From positions 558,001 to 622,000 of the forward strand of contig JAMYGW020000009.1 of the NCBI GenBank assembly GCA_025617375.2: DNA of 64,000 bases, read 5' to 3'. The notes under the pieces were generated by a model. The model made no database searches. It had not been told where the DNA came from and saw only the letters and a program-made list of their open reading frames with translations. A program made the translations under genes and the position numbers. Below, in pieces: positions 11,077-21,683 of this stretch (position 1 is its first letter; each line of letters starts with the position of its first letter). Source of the DNA: Acarospora socialis (taxonomy: Eukaryota; Ascomycota; Lecanoromycetes; Acarosporales; Acarosporaceae).

Positions 11077-11917
11077 GTTCAGGACACTGTGGATTGCCGG
11101 TTGCATATGGAAAAGTTGTTAATCCATTGATGGCAGCACAGACACAGTCTGTACCTTAGCGGGGTTATAAGGGACCAATTGATCGTTTTGCAACCGTCGT
11201 GCAACCATTTTCTACGAATATAGTCACAAGTAAAACACCGAGTTGCTGTCAAGGAAATGATTTCTAACATGAGATATTCAATGACTATGACAGTTTTGAG
11301 TGGCCACAATCATTGTGACTGTGTAGCCATTCAGTAATTTTAAATTTTGTACGTTACACACTAAGTTGATGGGCATGCATGAAGTGCATGATCTTACCAT
11401 CAGCCATATAATAACAACCCTATTGCATGCGACGTTGGGGTCATGAATCTATGAGTGAATTTGCCTGGATCACTTGAATTAGCAGTTAATTTAGTATGAT
11501 GTTAATGTTCATAACTATTAACCTCACACAACATGTGAGTTAAAGGCTTGACAGAGGAAAATGAATATATGAGAAATTAAGCAAAAATATCTAGAAAACG
11601 GTCTTGCTGAGAAAACGATGTATTATCTCTTCAATCATAATGAATTTCCTACTGATTTAAGTAAATTTATCATCTTATTAAAGATATTGTGTATCTAGAT
11701 CTCCATTGTGGAAGGAACATTGTCACACAATCTTTATATGGAAGGACTCTCTTATAAGGATGATGATCATATGATGGTTTCATATACTAGCTGTTATATG
11801 ACAGTCATACAATCATAAACTGGCTCCTTATAACCCCGCTAAGGTATGAGAAGAGTAGAATGCAGAGATTGTATTAGTCATTTTAGCATATGCAATCAGC
11901 AGTCTAGTGTCCTGAAC
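11077..11917. mobile_element. AT-rich inverted-repeat element, MITE-like, about 840 bp
   Basis: The ends carry long, imperfect terminal inverted repeats of about 95-100 bp. Positions 11077-11088 (GTTCAGGACACT) are mirrored at 11906-11917, a GCATATG block is shared, and the 19-mer CCTTAGCGGGGTTATAAGG at 11154-11172 is mirrored perfectly at 11826-11844. Both inner 19-mers are flanked by TA on the outside, so a Tc1/mariner-type element of about 691 bp nested in a larger inverted repeat is also possible. The interior is strongly AT-rich with no long open frame and no transposase. I see no certain target-site duplication at the outer ends. It lies between the cyclase gene and the ankyrin gene. Confidence 0.65.
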
Positions 11918-12278
11918 CTGCAGTTAAACAGCAAGGCAATTCTTTGTGAAGGATATCCAGAAGTCTCAGTAGTTGGTGTTGGCCTCATTGTGCTACGCGA
12001 GAGCTTTGTAGCCCGAGTCGATCAATTAGACACTCACTGCACTGGAGCAAATCAATACTCTAAGTCATCTATCATACAAGGCGCGGGAAAGAGCAGAGCG
12101 AATCATTTACATGTCGGGCCAAGGTGTTAGATAAGCACCAGAAAGTTGTGATGGAGGTCGGAGGAGATATGCTGTGACAGGCTGTTTTCAGGACAGCCCC
12201 GACCCGCACTCGGGCCTAGCTCGACTTTTACCCCCTCTCTAGTTGAATTATTGCTATCTGGTAAGGAAGATACATAAT
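11918..12278. other. short intergenic region
   Basis: About 360 bp between the inverted-repeat element and the stop codon of the ankyrin gene. An open frame runs from the element into it (11846-12130) without recognisable content. Nothing else was seen. Confidence 0.4.
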
Positions 12279-14523
12279 TCAGGAGACAGGCGGAGTTCTT
12301 GGGTATCGCAAGAACATGACAATTGCTAGAAGGAGAATCATCACGACCCCTCTATCAATCCTGTATGCGATCTTCGGCCTCGTCGAAGTCTGGAAAGAGC
12401 CATTCGACGCAGTTCCCCGCTCATTTCTATGAACTTTCCCATCGGTAGCTGGGTACAAAATACTTGGTTCCCCCTTTTCGCCGCCTAATGTATCAGCATA
12501 AGCCAAAACCGACTGGGCACCAACTCGAGTCGCAAATTGTAGTGGCGTTTCTCCACTGGAGTCTGGTTGATAAAGCAATTCCACGCCGCCTAGCTGCACA
12601 ACCTTTTGTACAGCTGCCACATTGTTTTGCCAGGCTGCGTAGTGCAGGATCGATCGCCCCTGGTGATCTTTGACAAATATGTCTTTACAGTAGCGAGCCA
12701 CGAGGTCAAGCGTCTCTGTACGTTTGCTGTGCACCGCATAGTGTAAAAGTGTGACGTCTTTGGAGTTTGTCAGACTCAGGTTGGAGTGAATCCCCAGTCT
12801 CAGAATATATGAGATGAGCGCTATGTTACCGCGCATTACGGCAAAATGCAGCGCAGATCTTCCTAGATTGTCTCTTACTCCCAAACAAGAAACATCATCT
12901 TTGATCAGCCGATGTAAGTCCTCAGGACGTGTTGTCTTGGACCATGACAGATAGTGAGCAATTGTCATGTGGTCGTGGTCTTGAGTATACAACTCAACTG
13001 GCCCATCATAAACAAGCAGGATGCGCCGAGTGACTTGATTAAAGTGTTGGTGCAGAGGAGTCCTACCAGTGAAATTGAGTGTTCCGAGGTCGCAACCGCT
13101 CTCAATCAGCGTTCGTACTATCTCATAGTCTTTGCCGCGCATTGTCGCGATATGAAGAGGTGTGCTATGCAAGGTCAGCATCTGCTGTGATTGTTATTTG
13201 CACTGGTTCAGCATACTCGCCGTCTTCGTCAATTGCTTCTCCACTTGCACCGCAAGATATAAGGAATCTGATCATATCCAAGTCATCCCGCGATGCGGCA
13301 ATCTATGACAGTCAGTTTTGACCCAAGTGTAGAGAGAGAATACTGACATGCAGAAGGCTCATGCCGTCCACCAACACATCCGAAGGAGCAGCTTTGCCAG
13401 CCCGGAACAATGATTCCATCAAAAAAATGTCACCGTTGCGGGCCAGATTCATGATAGGCGCATCCCAAGGGACGATTCGGAGGAAGCTTAAATTGAAGCG
13501 TGTAGATAATGACGCCATTCCTCCACTATCTTGGAGGATAGAGAGGTCAAAGTTCAATTGCCTAAACGAAAACAATGGCAGTTTGATGTGAATGTCATAC
13601 GAATTTCTGAACAAGCTATACTGCGTCTGATCAGGTGTGCTTTTCCAGGGTGTCCAGACTTTATGATGGGTGGACCGAATTCGCAGGATCACAGAATAGA
13701 TCGATCCTCCATAATAGTATGTTTTCTCTGTCCTTGAGGAGAAGTGATTGCTTCTAAGTGAGCCATATTGAGGAGGAAGTGTTTGAATGCTGTTTGGCGA
13801 GGCAGCCTTTTCATTCCATGTTGACCTATTTAGAATTGGCATAGAAGCAGCTTCCGAGGGAATTGAATCACTATCGGTGGGTGGTTGATTGCGTGAAAAT
13901 CTTCGTGCAATATCTGGCCCGGCCTTAGCCATGGCAACCAAGTTTGACTCCGCTTTGTCTTGCAGGTCTTTGTCAAAGGCTGAGACAATCAGACGGTTAC
14001 CTTCACACGACAACAGCTTTCGTAGAGATGCTTGGAGTTTTCTGAAGAGCTTTGAGCTCGTATCAGGTATCCATCAAGAGGTCAGTAGAGAAACTCACAA
14101 TTGTGCACAATTGAGTTCCAGAGAGAATTCCATATGGTACATCTGAAGTCGAGCGAAAAACTTCTCAAGCCAGCTGTCCGAAGAGATGGACCATTTTACT
14201 CTCTCCCAACCCTTCCGAATTGGGCTATCTCTCATTCGAAGGCGTACATTCTGTAATCTTGCATGGACAGCTCGCAGATCAGTCGAGCAATTAGCCAAGC
14301 GCGCCGAGAAATCATCAGAGAGCGCTAGACAGATGCTGTTTTCAGAATGCAGCATCTGTAAAGCTGAAAAGGTATGGCTTAGTCCTTCGAGGAGGCTGCA
14401 ATAACGTTCTACCTCCACCGGAGTGCCGCGAATGCCACGGAAGAATTTGTACAAGAGGAAGGAGGACTGGGCAGCAGCGTTCAACACTGTGAGAACACTG
14501 GCGGAGGCAGAAATTGGGTCCAT
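12279..14523 (-). CDS. ankyrin-repeat protein with NLR-type fungal N-terminal domain and C-terminal membrane anchor
   Basis: Exons: 14523-14099, 14041-13348, 13302-13217, 13164-12279; 696 residues. The first ~65 residues (MDPISASASVLTVLNAAAQ, then LYKFFRGIRGTPVEVERYCS) match the helical N-terminal domain that starts many fungal NLR/STAND proteins (PF17111-like). There is no NACHT or NB-ARC. The middle is not recognised. From about residue 330 there are ankyrin repeats: GMSLLHIAASRDD, DTPLHIATMRGKDYE, GRTPLHQHFNQV, GRSALHFAVMRGN, GRSILHYAAWQNN, GETPLQFATRVGA. A hydrophobic stretch (GVVMILLLAIVMFL) ends ten residues before the stop, as in tail-anchored proteins. For the first intron an alternative acceptor at 14057 is also in frame. 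The gene is head-to-head with the kinase gene at 15887. The cellular role is unknown; a receptor-like function is inference. Confidence 0.8.
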
Positions 14524-15886
14524 GGTGTTACAAATGCAGTGATGTGTATGATCCCTCAGTAAGTCGGCAGGTGAGAGTCAATGCTCCCTGGAGAAAGTGC
14601 TAAGCCCTCCCAGTTGGAATAGTAACATGGTTGAAGAGATGACAGCATGAAGTTGCCTCGTACCAGGGTTTTCTTATATCAATTAGTCACGGATGAAAAG
14701 GATAGAACTATACTCACTGAAACTGGAAGCACTAAAATATGATGAAGCACGAGTGCTCTATGTTGTAAGCAACGAGGAGAAAAGAGTAGACACAAGGGGA
14801 AGGAAATCTTTGGGTAGGATGGGGGCTCACCGCAAGGCTGAGTTCGGGGAAAGATCTGCAGCCTCATCACGAGCGGAAAGCAAATAGGTAAGAAGACTGT
14901 TCAACGTGCATAGCCACCATTCTACGAGAAGCATGCAGGAAACAGAAGTGCGATTGACGTGGCAATCCAGTTCTTGCATAGAAATTGGTCGTACCTAATC
15001 AGGCGAGACAGAGTGGGGCTGAGCACGCACCGGATGCACTCAAGCGAACAATAAATACCATAAGAAGGCAGGGCGTACGCTCCTCACTCGTGCCACAAGC
15101 ATTATGGACAGTGATGCGAGTGCCCCTACCGATTCGTACGCGAAAGCAGAGTATGGAAAGGGTGACCATGTTTATTTTCGGGATGGCGGTCAGTCCAGCA
15201 AACATGGTGAACTTGGAATGAATTCGTGTCCAACATGATCAGGTCGCTGGCATGAGGGTATAGTAGAATGCCCGGCGGGAAGCAGCGAGGGCACCCTCCT
15301 CTACACAGTAGCACTTCCCTGCAACTTTGTTTAGCTAGCCACTGAGTCATTGACAGATCAACATCGCCAACAAAGCCAAGACTATAACGAAATCCAAAGA
15401 CTATATCAGGATGAAGAAAGGCGAGCAATGAAGGCTCACGCACCGAGGTGCTACCGCTGCACTGAAATCATTGGTACACCAGTAGAGACAGACGGACAGA
15501 CGGACAGACTTGGTTTCGGTTTGGAATATATATACCATGCTTTTAGATAGCTTCTCACGCTTGGCTGCGCATGCAAATCGAGGATAATGATATACATAAC
15601 AGCTTGTGTTGCCAAATATCGAGATTGCTCTGTGTCTTTTCAAAGCCCCGCAATACATACCTAAGGTACTGTACCTTAAGGCAACATCTAGGCAAGGCTT
15701 ACTCTCTAAGGCGGGCTGTCTCTCCGCCGTCCTAACTGGTGCCCTTATCGAGCCATCAGCCGCCATGCGGATCACAGAACAGTAAGGACGCCACTACCTC
15801 CGTACCTTCCATACCTTACCTCATATCCTGCACTCTTCAATTCACCAACTCTGTGGTTCAGGTTCTCCACTGGGGCGGACGATATT
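14524..15886. other. divergent intergenic region between ankyrin and kinase genes
   Basis: About 1.36 kb that must hold both promoters. It contains a GACAGACG-type microsatellite near 15486-15510 and a palindrome with 8-bp arms (TAAGGTAC, one base, GTACCTTA) at 15662-15678. Several open frames under 130 codons occur on both strands with no recognisable content. An upstream exon of the kinase gene could lie in the last 150 bp. Confidence 0.5.
15486..15510. repeat. short GACAGACG microsatellite
   Basis: Three imperfect copies of GACAGACG in a row in the intergenic region upstream of the kinase gene. Confidence 0.6.
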
Positions 15887-17546
15887 GTGATGCGCTATTC
15901 GTCGGAAACCCACCCTCTCGATTTGCGAATATTCATCTCAATGTCGGTTCCCGCCTGCGAAGGATGGCCTGAGTTGTTGGTCCGCAAAAGAGCCGATTGT
16001 AGCACACATCTGCCGTCGCAGGACTTTTCGAGCAGGAGCGAATTCATTGTAGCCCTGGAGGCGGCGGCCGAAAAGCGAAAAGAGCAGTATACTCAAACCC
16101 ATTTGAACCAACTCCGCAAATCATACAAGAAAATAGAAGGCTTCGCCACTGCTGTTGGGAGTCAGTCTAGGCAGATTCGACCAAATGATCTTTTGATCTT
16201 GGTGTGGGACGTGTCTTTCGCGGTCATCACGGTAGGATCTTTCAGACCAGGGCTGAACTGAACTGAAATAACCTGCTCTGTAAAGCTTGGCTTCTCCGTA
16301 CCCCTGAAGCTCCAAACCCTCGTGGACCGCATCAGTTACCTGGACGAGAGAGTGCCGCATATCGATACCTACACGCAAGGCCTTGCTGATTTCCCAGCTC
16401 TGCAGGAGCCCTTGCAAGCGATCTATACGCGATATATCGAATCTCATCTTGCGATGATTGCCGTGATCAGTGAGATTCATGCTAGAAGAGTTGTCACTAC
16501 TTCGTGCTAACAGCAATTCAGGCAAGACGAACGCTCTTGAGAAGGACGACATCCTGCCGTTTCTTGAAGGATCAGTCGATCTGTTCAATCAAGCGAAGAA
16601 AGAGTATTCGAAGCTTCGAGAGGTTGTCGAGCAAACAACTCGCTGGGTGTACAGAGATAAGGCGGCGCCGCCGCAATTCAAAAAACTAGACGATAATACG
16701 TTGGGCCGTGGTACCTATAGCAAAGTTGACAGAGTTCAGGAAGTATCGACGGGCCAGCGGTATGCTCTTAAAAGAATTACGACGGGTCCAGGATCATCAC
16801 AGGTCTCTTCTGACGATTGGGTGAAAAATGAGATGAGTATCATGCGGAAGCTCAGTCATCACCACATTACAACGCTCGCATACTCGACGAAAGACAATCA
16901 GGGATTTAGCTTATACATCATGCCCCTCGCCGAGTGCAATCTACGCGACTATCTGGAGCCTTCTACCAAAAGTGGCAAGTATACGGAGAAACAGATCTAC
17001 ACATGGTTTGGATGTCTCATTGGGGCATTAGACTACGCTCATAGAAGCGGTGTTAAGCACAAGGATATAAAGCCCGCGAATATACTGATCGACGAGAACG
17101 GTGAACGAATCTTCTTGACAGATTTTGGACTGGCCAAGGATTTCTCTGATCATGGCGTCAGCCGGACTATAGGGCCTTTGATCGTTGGGACCCCCAAATA
17201 TCTTGCTCCGGAGTGCACACCAGAAGGCGAGCGAACGGAATCTGTTGATATCTTTGCTTTGGGCTGTGTATATGCCGAAATCTTGAGCTCCTTGTCAGGA
17301 CAGCCTTTGGGGGAGTTCGATGGAAAGCGTCAGGAATGGGGAGGCGTGGAATTTCGGTGCTGTCTCGGGAAACTCAAGCATTGGTTGAACAAGCAGAAGG
17401 ATGTACGAAACGAAGGGACAAAAAACCGTGTTTTGGTGCAGACTCAGGATATGCTCGCGGAGGACGCAATTGATCGACCTAAGGCAGCATATATCTCGGA
17501 AAAACTCACCGGCGACGGCCTTCGCTGCGCAAGGTGTCCTCGTTGA
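15887..17546 (+). CDS. protein kinase with NLR-type helical N-terminal domain
   Basis: Exons: 15887-16231, 16286-16469, 16522-17546; 517 residues. The C-terminal half is a Ser/Thr-type kinase: glycine loop LGRGTYSKVDRV, lysine in YALKRI, catalytic loop HKDIKPANIL (Lys replaces Arg of HRD), DFGLAKDF, activation-segment end PKYLAPE, and SVDIFALGCVYAE. All key catalytic residues are present, so it should be active. Residues ~60-195 run DLLILVWDVSFAVI, then LVDRISYLDERVPHIDTY and PLQAIYTRYIESHLAMI. This resembles the helical domain in front of many fungal NACHT proteins (DUF7708-like: ILWGxxxFLLxxA, LPRLxxY, LQxALxxIYxDILEF). The match is by eye and moderate. The start is uncertain: ATG 15887, ATG 15941, or an upstream exon. 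Divergent from the ankyrin gene at 14523. Confidence 0.78.
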
Positions 17547-17729
17547 AGAATGAAAGCTATATTATTGTCTAAGCTCAAGCTCATGACCAAAGCCACACAG
17601 CTGGGACTGGGTCTTCGGAGCAGGCAGCAGTGAAACTCCCATTCTTCATAGAATGCTTATCAATAGCTCCATGTCCCCTTGGTTCTGACGAACCTCAGTC
17701 ACAGGGCACCATGTTGAGGCATACCGGCT

Positions 17730-18915
17730 TCACTCCGGAGGAAGTATTGGACTGAGTTCACTAGCCCAAGGAATAGGTTCTTGACAGCCCACCTGTTGAA
17801 TGGTCCACGCCGAAGCTTTGCACGCATATTTGACTGTCGATTTGAGATCCCACTTGCCCCCTTGCTTTTCTTTCACCCACTGGATGGCATAGGCGCCAAC
17901 GAAAGTGTCTCTAGAGGGAGTATTAGCCATATGAAGCCCCTTCGAAAAGCTACTGAAGCATTGTGCAAAAGCGTCAGACCAAGAGTGTATCGACAAGTGC
18001 ATGGGGACAGCCGCGAAGAAACTAGTCGATGAGTACGCACCCAGCGCCACTGGTGTCAACTATATTGTCTTGGTCTATCTTCTCCGCCGCTACATATTCG
18101 CCCTTGCCTCTCTGCTCGGAGAAGAATGCTCCGTTGCCACCCAACGTGACCACAACGTGTTGGACACCGAGGTCAAGAAATTCGTCCGTGATAGTGATCC
18201 AATCATCGAACCCAGGCCCCAGATCCTCGATTTTGCGGCCTGTCAGTATTGCTGCCTCGGATTCGTTGAGGATCAAGTGCGTGAGTCCGTCATAGACGTG
18301 ATCGGCCAGATAATGTGCCGGGGATGGATTTAATAGAACATCAATCCCGGCCTCTTTGGCTGTTGTAATCAATTGCCCCACTGTCTCCCGATTCAACTCT
18401 AGCTGTGAAATCACCAGGTCGGGACGCTCAGTCCCAAAGCTCTCGGGGTTCAAGAACTCTTCTGGTCTCAAGACGTGGTTCGCGCCCGGGTAAACGAGAA
18501 TGCGATTCTCGCCAAACTCGGATTCAACAATAGTGACGGCAACACCGCTGGTCTTGCCGTTCTGAATACGGACACCATCGACGTTGACGAAGTGCTTCGC
18601 CAGCGAATCCTTCATCTGTCTACCAAACTCGTCTGAGCCAACTGACGCGACCATGCGCACCTCGATCTCAGTAAGACCGCAGTCCTCGTACGCATTTCGT
18701 GGCGCCCTTCCATCTTCTGTCTCGGCTGGTTTGACATGGCTCAAGCGATGCAGTGCAATAGCTGCATTGGCTCCCTTGCCACCTGGACACATCGAGAAGC
18801 TCTTCGAGTTAAACGTCTCGCCGCTCCTAGGCAACCGATGCGCGATAGTAATCATATCCCAATTAAGACCTCCACAGACCGCAATGATATGCTTCTTTTC
18901 ATGTGTAGTAGCCAT
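17730..18915 (-). CDS. rbk1: ribokinase (PfkB family)
   Basis: Phosphorylates D-ribose to ribose 5-phosphate, feeding the pentose phosphate pathway. Two exons, 18915-18041 and 17910-17730; 351 residues, near the family norm. Signature 1 is PGGKGANAAIALHR near residue 45, with GGLNWDMITIAHRLPRSGET before it. LNPSPAHYL and LILNESEAAILTG are family landmarks, and the C-terminal signature DTSGAGDTFVGAY holds the catalytic Asp and anion hole. The 130-bp intron cuts exactly inside this last signature, after the second Gly codon has begun, and splicing restores it. The tail ACKASAWTIQQVGCQEPIPW is typical. It is convergent with the kinase gene. A small inverted-repeat element lies about 130-300 bp upstream of its start. 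Confidence 0.93.
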
Positions 18916-19842
18916 CGTAGCGCACTATGAATGCTGAAAGGACAGTTGAGAGACAAAAGTCAACAAATGAGGAATGATAGACTATGATTGATCTAACTGG
19001 AAGTCTTTGGAGAATTGCCTGTGATATAATTTTGAAAGGCTTGACCAGATATGGACACAGCGGGTGGATACTAGGTAGCTGCATATGGGATCCTCTAAAT
19101 TAGCGCTGTAAAAACTCTCTCTCTCGTACAAAATCTGTCAGTGCCAACCTGGACTTGATCTAAATTGGTGATAATTGTTTATGCAGCTATCCACCCGCTG
19201 TGTCCATATCCTGTATGGTGACCGTGAGATTGGGATGTGCATTTCACATCGTCCATCTCGCCTTGCTGAGGCTGATAACAGTCCTTCATCAGAATTGGCT
19301 TAGTAAGCCCTTTGCTAATCTAATCGGCTGTGCTGAGGTTGCACCAAATTTTGTATGTAAAATCAGTCAGAATAATGAGTTCACTACTTCATCAATTCTA
19401 CCTACGATTTGCTTATTCGTAATGCTCGCAAAGCTATCAGGTTGCTAGTAATAATATACCGCAATTATGTTTATCTTTAAGTGTACCATAGCCGACTAGC
19501 TTTTTGAGCATTGCGAGTACGGGGTTGCCGGTGTAAAGCAGGGCATTATATTATTGTCTGGGGCGATCTCGCCTCCAGTAATTACTCCACCTGGAGAACT
19601 AGCAACGGATGAATTTTGATCTTGAGTAACTTCCTTGTTAATATCAGGTTCCACCCTTCCATTATTCTTCGCTCACTATAAGAAGCCTGTTTATGATCTA
19701 TTGAGGAGCCACGTACTTGACACAACGGCGCCCTGGTCCGCCCCTTGAAACCAGCGTCGATCCCTACACAACCAGCTTTCAAATTTTGTGCACCTCCGCA
19801 ACTCATCAACAATCAATACCGTGACTACTTCCCGGTCCAAAC
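18916..19842. other. divergent intergenic region, ribokinase and DUF2985 promoters
   Basis: About 0.93 kb between two genes transcribed away from each other. It contains the small inverted-repeat element listed separately. The rest is moderately AT-rich; no gene was recognised. Confidence 0.5.
19048..19210. mobile_element. small MITE-like element with perfect 23-bp terminal inverted repeats
   Basis: Positions 19048-19070 and 19188-19210 are exact reverse complements of each other (core ATGGACACAGCGGGTGGA). The pairing continues inward as TAGCTGCATA after a 7-base offset. The element is 163 bp, non-coding and AT-rich inside. Each end includes a TA just outside ATGGACAC read as TGGACAC, as expected for a Tc1/mariner-type target site, but the outer bases are palindromic so the exact end is ambiguous. 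Confidence 0.7.
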
Positions 19843-21339
19843 ATGGCTTCCGCAGCCAGTCGAACGAGCCCTGAGGGCCCTTCGATGCCCACATCGTCGA
19901 CAACACCACCACGAGCGGTCGCGGATACATCCACGCGGCACCGGTCCTCCACAGGAACCTCGAGCACGTTACATGGTGCGTCCATCAACTTTCTAGAGTC
20001 GAGACCTCCGTTGGGAATGTGGCAGGCTGCTGGTACAATGGCATCGAAAGCGCCCTCACTGGCTGAGATACGAAGGGGGAGTTTTGGGAGGAGCGGATGG
20101 AACGAGGACGGTCAACGGGCGGAATACGAAAGGAGAAACAGTACGACCAGCGAGACGGGCTCACTGCGGAGACGATTCTCCCGGACAAACTCAGCGCAGA
20201 GCCCTGAGAGTCCGTCTCAAGTGCACCAAACTCCTACTTTGCTAGCCGAAGCTGCCGAAGAGAATGAGGCTTCTCCTTCTGTCATGAAGACGGACTTACA
20301 TCAACCTGCTGAGCCCCACCAGCCCACGCTCCCCAGCCATACCGATCCAGCAGTCGCAGTCACAAACGAAGACATACCAGTAGCAAGCACGACCACCCGC
20401 ATCAGCACCTCTTCCAGTCCGCGCACCGAACCAAAGCCGATTGTCCCCGACGAAAACGGCTACTACCCGAACGGGTATCGGCCCCCGCCAAAGAAACCCT
20501 GGGGAGAAGCCACCATGATCGGCCTCAAAGCGTTCTGGAGATTCTTCCTGACGCCGCTCGGATTCCTCGTGGTGATCTACGGCCTCAACGTCGTGGCCTG
20601 GGGCGGCATGCTCTTCCTGCTCCTCTGCAACGCCGCGCCCGCCATGTGCCACCCGACCTGCAACGACATCAACTCCCCCCGCCGCGTCTGGGTCGAGATC
20701 GACTCCCAGATCCTCAACGCCCTCTTCTGCGTCACCGGCTTCGGCCTCATCCCCTGGCGCTTCCGCGACTTCTACTACCTGCTGCAGTTCCGCGTCGGCA
20801 AGAAGCAAGACGCCCTCCGCCGCCTCGCCGGCATCCACCGTAGCTGGTTCCGCCTGCCCGGCAGCGACAGGCTCAACACCCTCAGTCGAGACGGCCGCCC
20901 CGTCAGCACCACCACTTCTCCTCGCGGCGACGACGAGACCGAAAACGAAACCGAAACCGACAACGCCAAATTCGACGCCGCCCTCCCCATTCCCCTCTCC
21001 TCTGCCCCGGACCCGCCACTCACCGGTGTGCGGGCGGCCCCGACGGCGCTCTGGAAACTCGACTTCGTGATCTGGGCGTACGTGTGGAACACGTTCCTGC
21101 AGGCCGTGCTGTCGGGCTTCATGTGGGGATACAATCGGTACGACCGGCCGAGCTGGAGCACGGGCTTCTTCGTTGCGTTGGCGTGCATCGTGGCGGGGGC
21201 CGGTGGGCTGATGTGTTTCTTCGAGGGGAAGAAGGTTAAGAAGATCGAGGGAATTCCGGTTAAGGAGGAGGAGGTCTTGAGGGATGTTGAGATGGCGGAG
21301 AGGGAGAAGAGGGTGAATAAGAAGGGCAGGACTGTTTGA
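19843..21339 (+). CDS. DUF2985-family membrane protein
   Basis: A single exon of 498 residues. The first ~215 residues are disordered and Ser/Thr/Pro-rich. Around residues 225-330 is the conserved fungal DUF2985 block: FWRFFLTPLGFLVVIYGLN, WGGMLFLLLCNAAPAMC, INSPRRVWVEIDSQILNA, LFCVTGFGLIPWRFRDFYYL. Two hydrophobic spans follow near residues 405-450 (WKLDFVIWAYVWNTFLQAV and FFVALACIVAGAGGLMCFF), so about four membrane segments are likely. A short acidic and basic cytosolic tail ends in KKGRTV. The family is widespread in Pezizomycotina; I know of no assigned function. The coding sequence is unusually GC-rich from about 20460 to 21240 compared with its ends. Confidence 0.85.
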   Translation: MASAASRTSPEGPSMPTSSTTPPRAVADTSTRHRSSTGTSSTLHGASINFLESRPPLGMWQAAGTMASKAPSLAEIRRGSFGRSGWNEDGQRAEYERRNSTTSETGSLRRRFSRTNSAQSPESPSQVHQTPTLLAEAAEENEASPSVMKTDLHQPAEPHQPTLPSHTDPAVAVTNEDIPVASTTTRISTSSSPRTEPKPIVPDENGYYPNGYRPPPKKPWGEATMIGLKAFWRFFLTPLGFLVVIYGLNVVAWGGMLFLLLCNAAPAMCHPTCNDINSPRRVWVEIDSQILNALFCVTGFGLIPWRFRDFYYLLQFRVGKKQDALRRLAGIHRSWFRLPGSDRLNTLSRDGRPVSTTTSPRGDDETENETETDNAKFDAALPIPLSSAPDPPLTGVRAAPTALWKLDFVIWAYVWNTFLQAVLSGFMWGYNRYDRPSWSTGFFVALACIVAGAGGLMCFFEGKKVKKIEGIPVKEEEVLRDVEMAEREKRVNKKGRTV

Positions 21340-21683
21340 TGAGATGGCGTTGGAGCGTGCGTGTTGTGGATTTCGAAAGGGAAGGAGAGCGATTATATGC
21401 CTCGCGTCTCTCGCATATTGTTGGTTGGACGTTAGGGTTTCGGCATGTTATTGTCTTTGGCCCAAACTCATTGTTTGTTTCTGCTGGCGGGCGCGATGAT
21501 GGGTTCTCTTTGCTATACATAGTAGTTCTTATCGTGGTTTGACTGGGCCTACTGTCGTTATAGATTCTATCATAGGCACTCCGTCTCATCTATCTTCCGA
21601 ACTCGATCTAGAACCCTAGAACTCCGGTCTATATGCCAAATGCAAAAGGGACAACCACACCCTCTACCTTCCAACATTCAACC
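21340..21683. other. convergent intergenic region
   Basis: About 340 bp between the 3' ends of the DUF2985 gene and the nucleotide-sugar transporter gene. Nothing was recognised beyond likely 3' UTRs and a C-rich stretch next to the transporter stop. Confidence 0.45.

Noticed and set aside
11154-11844. A coding transposon in the AT-rich inverted-repeat element
   Set aside because: No open frame of useful length and no transposase motif between the repeats; non-autonomous at most.
20296-20838. 180-codon antisense open frame rich in Glu, Ala, Val and Asp
   Set aside because: Exact antisense of a GC-rich conserved DUF2985 exon; such frames lack stops because of codon bias.
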